Origin: Augochlora pura | Lineage: Eukaryota; Arthropoda; Insecta; Hymenoptera; Halictidae | DNA length: 64,000 bases | Direction of reading: 5' to 3' | Assembly (NCBI RefSeq): GCF_028453695.1 | Contig: NC_135777.1 | Location: 20,670,796-20,734,795 of the forward strand | Part shown: positions 59,731-64,000 of the stretch, piece after piece | Position numbering within the stretch: the stretch's first letter is position 1 | Layout: each line of letters starts with the position of its first letter | Position numbers and translations under genes: made by a program | Notes under the pieces: model-generated | What the model was told of the DNA's origin: nothing | Seen by the model: the letters and a program-made list of their open reading frames with translations, nothing else | Databases searched by the model: none

Positions 59731-62700
59731 TTTCAACCCTTATGCTATCATCTGGATATCAGAGTGTGTTTATTATAATTTCTCCAACGATTTTTTATAC
59801 TATTCTAATTCTATCGAATTGTTTTCAAAAGGAATTTTGCTTTGCAAAGGAAAAAATTAACGATTATCGAATTAATATTTCTATTACTTATTAATATTAC
59901 TATTATATTTAGAGAACATTTTATCTAATGATATATCGATCACATTGTCCCACAAACTTTTTCCATGTTCCTGGTTACTTTAAAATCTCATGCTCGCGGA
60001 GATCCTGTTCTTTATCGACGACATACCGAATCAAGTAACTTCTTGGCATCCTTACAACAGAAAATTACTCCACGCACAACCTAATATAATAAATACATCG
60101 GATAATGGTTTCGAGTCTCACATTTTTGCACAATGTTACATCCTTTTATACCACTAAGATAAAAATTTATGTCAAGACTCTTAAATATTGTAGAATTCAA
60201 ATCGCTTACACTAAACTACACATTTGCTTACTAACACAAGAATTAACAAAAATAACCTGACCACCATCGAATTTATGAATATTTTAAAATCTGTTAAAAA
60301 TGCATGTATTCTACGTGCAAATAGTTTCAGTTGTATAGGTTCCAATAAACAATGTAAAAAGGAAGCACTGCAGGTTAGAAAACACGTTGTGAATTTTTCA
60401 TTAAAATAGCTTCGACCTCAAAGGGTTCAAATTGAATCGTTTTATTACGAAAACATGTCCGCAACAGGAATGAAATTTCGAAAACAAAATCGAGCGACGT
60501 AGACAACAGAGTCGTCGACCGGACTCAGCGCGGAGCCGTTCAAAGATCGTCTTCGAGGAATCCCGGCGCCATTGTGACCCCGGATGCCCGAGGGGTTCGA
60601 ATGTATTTTTTCCGGATCCAATATGTTTGGGGGGACGGTTCGACGTGGAGAGAACGGGTTGCTAACGCGGCGGTGCCGATCGAAGACCGCGTCTCGGTCG
60701 TCTCTTTGCCCGTGGAGGAACGATAAACAAACGCAATTGCACGTATCCGTTGCGATCGTGTAGAATCTCATCGGAGCGCGAGCGAACGTGTACGCGCGCG
60801 CGCTCGTTCCACGTTCCGCCATCAACGCGTCAGTGGTTTCGTTTCGCGTCGCGAAACGAGTTTTGTTGTCGTCTCCTTAACGCGGCCTCGCAGACGTCAC
60901 AGAAATCCCACCGCAGTTCCTCGGCAGAGCGTAGAAAATTCCCCGAGACGCGCAACCGGCGCGTCGCCGCGCCGCGGAAGCCAGCGGCGACAACACCGAG
61001 AGAGCAGCCCGTAGAGAACTCTCCCTCTCTCTCTCTCTCTACCCCTCCCTCCCGACCCCGCGTGTTCCACCATAAACGTCAGAGTTCATTTTGCGCGGAG
61101 AAATGAGTTTTGTTGACAGATCTTCGGCGCGCGGCTTGCGCGCCCCATCGTACGAATCCTAACGCCCGGGCTTCTTGTGAATATTGAACGCGCGCGCCTA
61201 ACGCGGACCCCGGTGATATTATGAACTCCGAACGGGTTGGATAACTGGGGCCGCCTCGCCGTAAACGTCGCACAGTTCCCTTTCGTATGGGAAACAACCC
61301 CGCGTTCGTTTTACGGCTTTGTAAAACTTGCTGCCGCTTGGTTTTGCGACTGCGGGGGGGGCCTCCTTAGTGCCGCGGGACCAACGCGACGATACGTCGT
61401 TACAGGGAACGTTACGGCCGCGGGGCTCTCTCTCTCTCTCTCTCAGCGGAAAGAAATTTTATTCGCTTGTCCCGTTTTTATTCGACTAACGAACGCCTCG
61501 GAGAAATCAGCGAAACGAAATGCTCCCGGGCATTTCGAGAGCCGTTGTTCCGGCTACCTGTAAACGCGATCCTGCGGTGGGCCTGTTCGCGACCGCTTAG
61601 GGAGCCTCTCTGGTCGGAACGATTCTAGTTTCTCCCGGTTTCGCAATTCGTTGGGAAGCTTGGTTTTAATCTGTCGGGAACGTTGTTATCGTCCGCGAAA
61701 CTGTGTTTTAGTTGCAAAACAGGTGATAATCGTCTGGGTCGAACCTAATTTCTTATTAATATCACTGATAATACTGTAGGTTCAATAAAAAAATTAAAAA
61801 CGATAAAATAAGAAATAAAGTAAAAATAAAAGAATAAATAAATAGAAATAACAGCAGGTTTCACTGAGGCTAGTTTTTCTGAATTATTGCTTTAAGTAGA
61901 GGTAAACTGAAGCGAACAATTCTGTGGTTATAGGAAAACCGGCGCGTATCGAATTTTTTAACTTCCAAGATTTTGTAACTCAACGTTGTAAACGCTTATT
62001 CTTCATATTAGTAACATTCCGTTCATCTTTATTTTTTTCAGCTCATCGAATTTTTATTCCTGATTTTTTTACAATAAATACCTAAATCATGCGTTCCATA
62101 AATTAATTTGTTCACGACCTTTATTTTCAGTGCACTTTCCTTACAACGACAGTATTTTAAAGATCCTATAAAATATCATTTTTTTCTTCGTTCACGTGAC
62201 TTATTTTCATCATCCACATTTACTGTTTTTAATAGAAAGGGAAGCTATAAATATACACCGTGGGAGATTCATTTAATCAAGTTCTATTAAAAAATGTAAA
62301 CATCACTTGTTACGTTTTATTACCGTCGAATCCTTTTTTTTTTAAGCCCCACAGAATATTATCTCGTGCTTGCTCCGTAATCGGTAAATACGGCTTTCAC
62401 CACGCGATAATGGAATTTAAACACTGTGTAAATAACCGCTAATTTCGAGAGTAAATATTTTATTACTGTAGAAACGTTACTGCATTAAAAACATTTCGGT
62501 AGACATTCAACAATCTCCGTTTCCGAAGAAATGTTCCTAGCGCAGTCTTCTTGATTCCAGAATTGTAGTTTTATACTCAAAATTTGAAAAAAATGGAAAA
62601 TGTACAGCTGAACGCGAACTGAAAATGTCAATGTAAAATAAAAATCTGCGAACCACCGTTTCGAATAAAAATCAGAACCTTGTGACTATTATTTAATGAG

Positions 62701-62750
62701 CTAGATCCATGTTGAAAATATCACACACAATCCACTAAATTTGAATACTA

Positions 62751-63029
62751 TTGGGTTGGCAATCAAGTCAGACAATATATATGTTGGCAATAAAGTTTAA
62801 AGATTAAAGGACAAGAAGCGCATTTTAGACATATTTTATCACATTATTTCCAAAAAAGCAAGCGTCGCGAGCACGATTTTTATGTTATATACAGTATATT
62901 AAAACGAAGCCTTGAAGGGCAGACAGTGTCAAAATTGATTTGTCTAATTGAATAAACTTATATTTTTAAGCAAAAGAATTGAATTCTCCGTCTTATTTTG
63001 AATCCGCAATTACTTAGTTGCCAACCCGA
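62751..63029. mobile_element. mariner-derived short element with TA target duplication
   Basis: Left terminal sequence TTGGGTTGGCAATCAAGT and right ACTTAGTTGCCAACCCGA are inverted repeats typical of mariner elements. TA lies outside both ends. At 279 bp it is far shorter than an autonomous mariner (about 1.3 kb). Inside, plus-strand fragments such as HILSHYFQKSK faintly resemble the N-terminal part of a mariner transposase, so it is probably an internally deleted copy. Confidence 0.8.
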
Positions 63030-64000
63030 TACTAACAAGTTTATTGTATAAATCTCCCACAAACGTGTCGTCATAATGTCCATCATCGCGAATTGAAAAG
63101 TTCTAAACTTGTTAAAGCATGCCATGTAACAGATCCCAACGCGCGTGATTAAAACGTGTGCATAGTCGATTGGTTCGCGTTATCGTAGCGAAAACTGTTC
63201 CGAAAACGTGCGGGTGGCCGAAAGGCGGTGTGTCAGATACGTGGTTAATCTCACAAAAAGATGTCATCAGCCGCCGATGCCATTCAGAGCCTGCTGACAA
63301 GAACCTATAGAGAGGTCGGCTGCACGCGTCGCGGCGAGAATGACCGGCGGTTCCGCACTGTCCGTTGGAAGTTCGTTTCGCGCGGGAAATGAGCTTGCTC
63401 GTAATATTTTTTGCAAAGCTTGCAATCCCACGTCGGATATTTCGTCGCTGTTTCTTGGACGTATGACAATTACAGCGTGACGAACGTCGTCCGAATAGAG
63501 GATTTCCACCTTTTCCCGGACGGATACACGCGGAGCGTATCAAAGCGTACTTTCGAATGGCAGAGATCGTGGAAAGAGGAAAAGGAGGAGGATGAGAAAG
63601 AAGGTGGAGGATGAAGAGGTTGGGCGCGGCGTTGTCGTCGCGCTCCCATAATACAAAGCATAACATACTTTCCTGAAAATATTGGAAATACCTCGTAGCG
63701 AAAGTTTTCCGCGCACGGGAACGGCCGACGTTCCCCGGCAGGGTAGCACGCGAGGCCCTGGCCCCGCGCGCGAAATAAGTTTCCCATCGATACAGCTTTG
63801 TCAAAGTTCCCGGACTTCTCATAAAAGTCCCGTTACCGTTTCTCTTTAATAATTTCAACCGTTCCAGGCTGGAAACGTTAAACAATAGCTAGCAGTCCGT
63901 GCTGCGAAATAAAATCGCGCGACGCGAGGCCAGTCGAACGCGCGCGTCGCGAGTTATGACACCTAACGGTGAGACCGTCGCACCTGTGACAGGCCCGGAC

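Larger units (their letters stand above)
53641..64000. other. Upstream flank without recognised genes
   Basis: Mixed GC-rich and AT-rich sequence. Contains CT/GA tracts, the second copy of the 35-bp motif near 56.75 kb, an 11-bp tandem array (57515-57600), a duplicated AT-rich unit (58040-58135), part of a TTAA element (from 59447) and a mariner-derived element (62751-63029). The longest open frame (63112-63885, minus, 257 codons) shows no recognisable domain and is mostly GC-rich chance reading. Confidence 0.6.

Noticed and set aside
63112..63885. 257-codon open frame on the minus strand
   Set aside because: No recognisable domain, mixed low-complexity content, no splice or start context that stands out. 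Probably chance in GC-rich sequence.
1..64000. tRNA, rRNA and CRISPR arrays
   Set aside because: No B-box-like GGTTCGANTCC in a foldable context, no rRNA-like sequence and no spacer-type repeats. Tandem arrays here have contiguous units without unique spacers.

Overview
The window looks like a piece of an insect genome, most likely Hymenoptera (bee, ant or wasp). GC-rich, CpG-dense patches alternate with AT-rich ones, microsatellites are abundant (GA/CT, GT, CCG), small TTAA-flanked inverted-repeat elements recur, and the only recognisable gene is an arthropod-type immunoglobulin-superfamily gene with very long introns. The order-level assignment is an inference. The family of the gene is secure.

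One gene dominates: a beaten path (Beat) family gene on the minus strand, running from about 52.48 kb down to at least 16.41 kb. Five coding exons could be assembled by hand: 52484-52448 (signal peptide), 33754-33546 and 28009-27874 (the two halves of Ig domain 1), 22290-22157 and 16715-16406 (the two halves of Ig domain 2 plus a membrane-distal tail). All four junctions have GT/AG signals and compatible phases (1, 0, 1, 0). They give one open product of 275 residues with a signal peptide, paired Ig cysteines and several N-glycosylation sequons. Introns are about 18.7, 5.5, 5.6 and 5.4 kb. The C-terminal end is unresolved: exon 5 has a good donor, but the frame also stays open for about 110 more codons to a stop at 16077.

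The rest is non-coding by my reading. 1-16 kb (downstream or last intron) holds inverted-repeat elements, a Tc1-like transposase relic at 10.2-10.5 kb and a 27-bp minisatellite at 8.7-9.5 kb. The introns hold more TTAA elements, including one inserted inside another at 46.9-47.4 kb, a 17-bp tandem array at 40.4 kb, long C or G runs and a 100-N assembly gap at 48341-48440. 52.5-64 kb is upstream of the gene: a CpG-rich probable promoter zone, two copies of a 35-bp sequence 3.5 kb apart, more microsatellites and a mariner-derived element at 62.75-63.03 kb.

No CRISPR, rRNA or tRNA gene and no novel multi-gene system was found. The points most worth checking are the Beat gene model and its C-terminus, the nested TTAA elements, the codon-periodic minisatellite and the duplicated 35-bp motif upstream of the gene.
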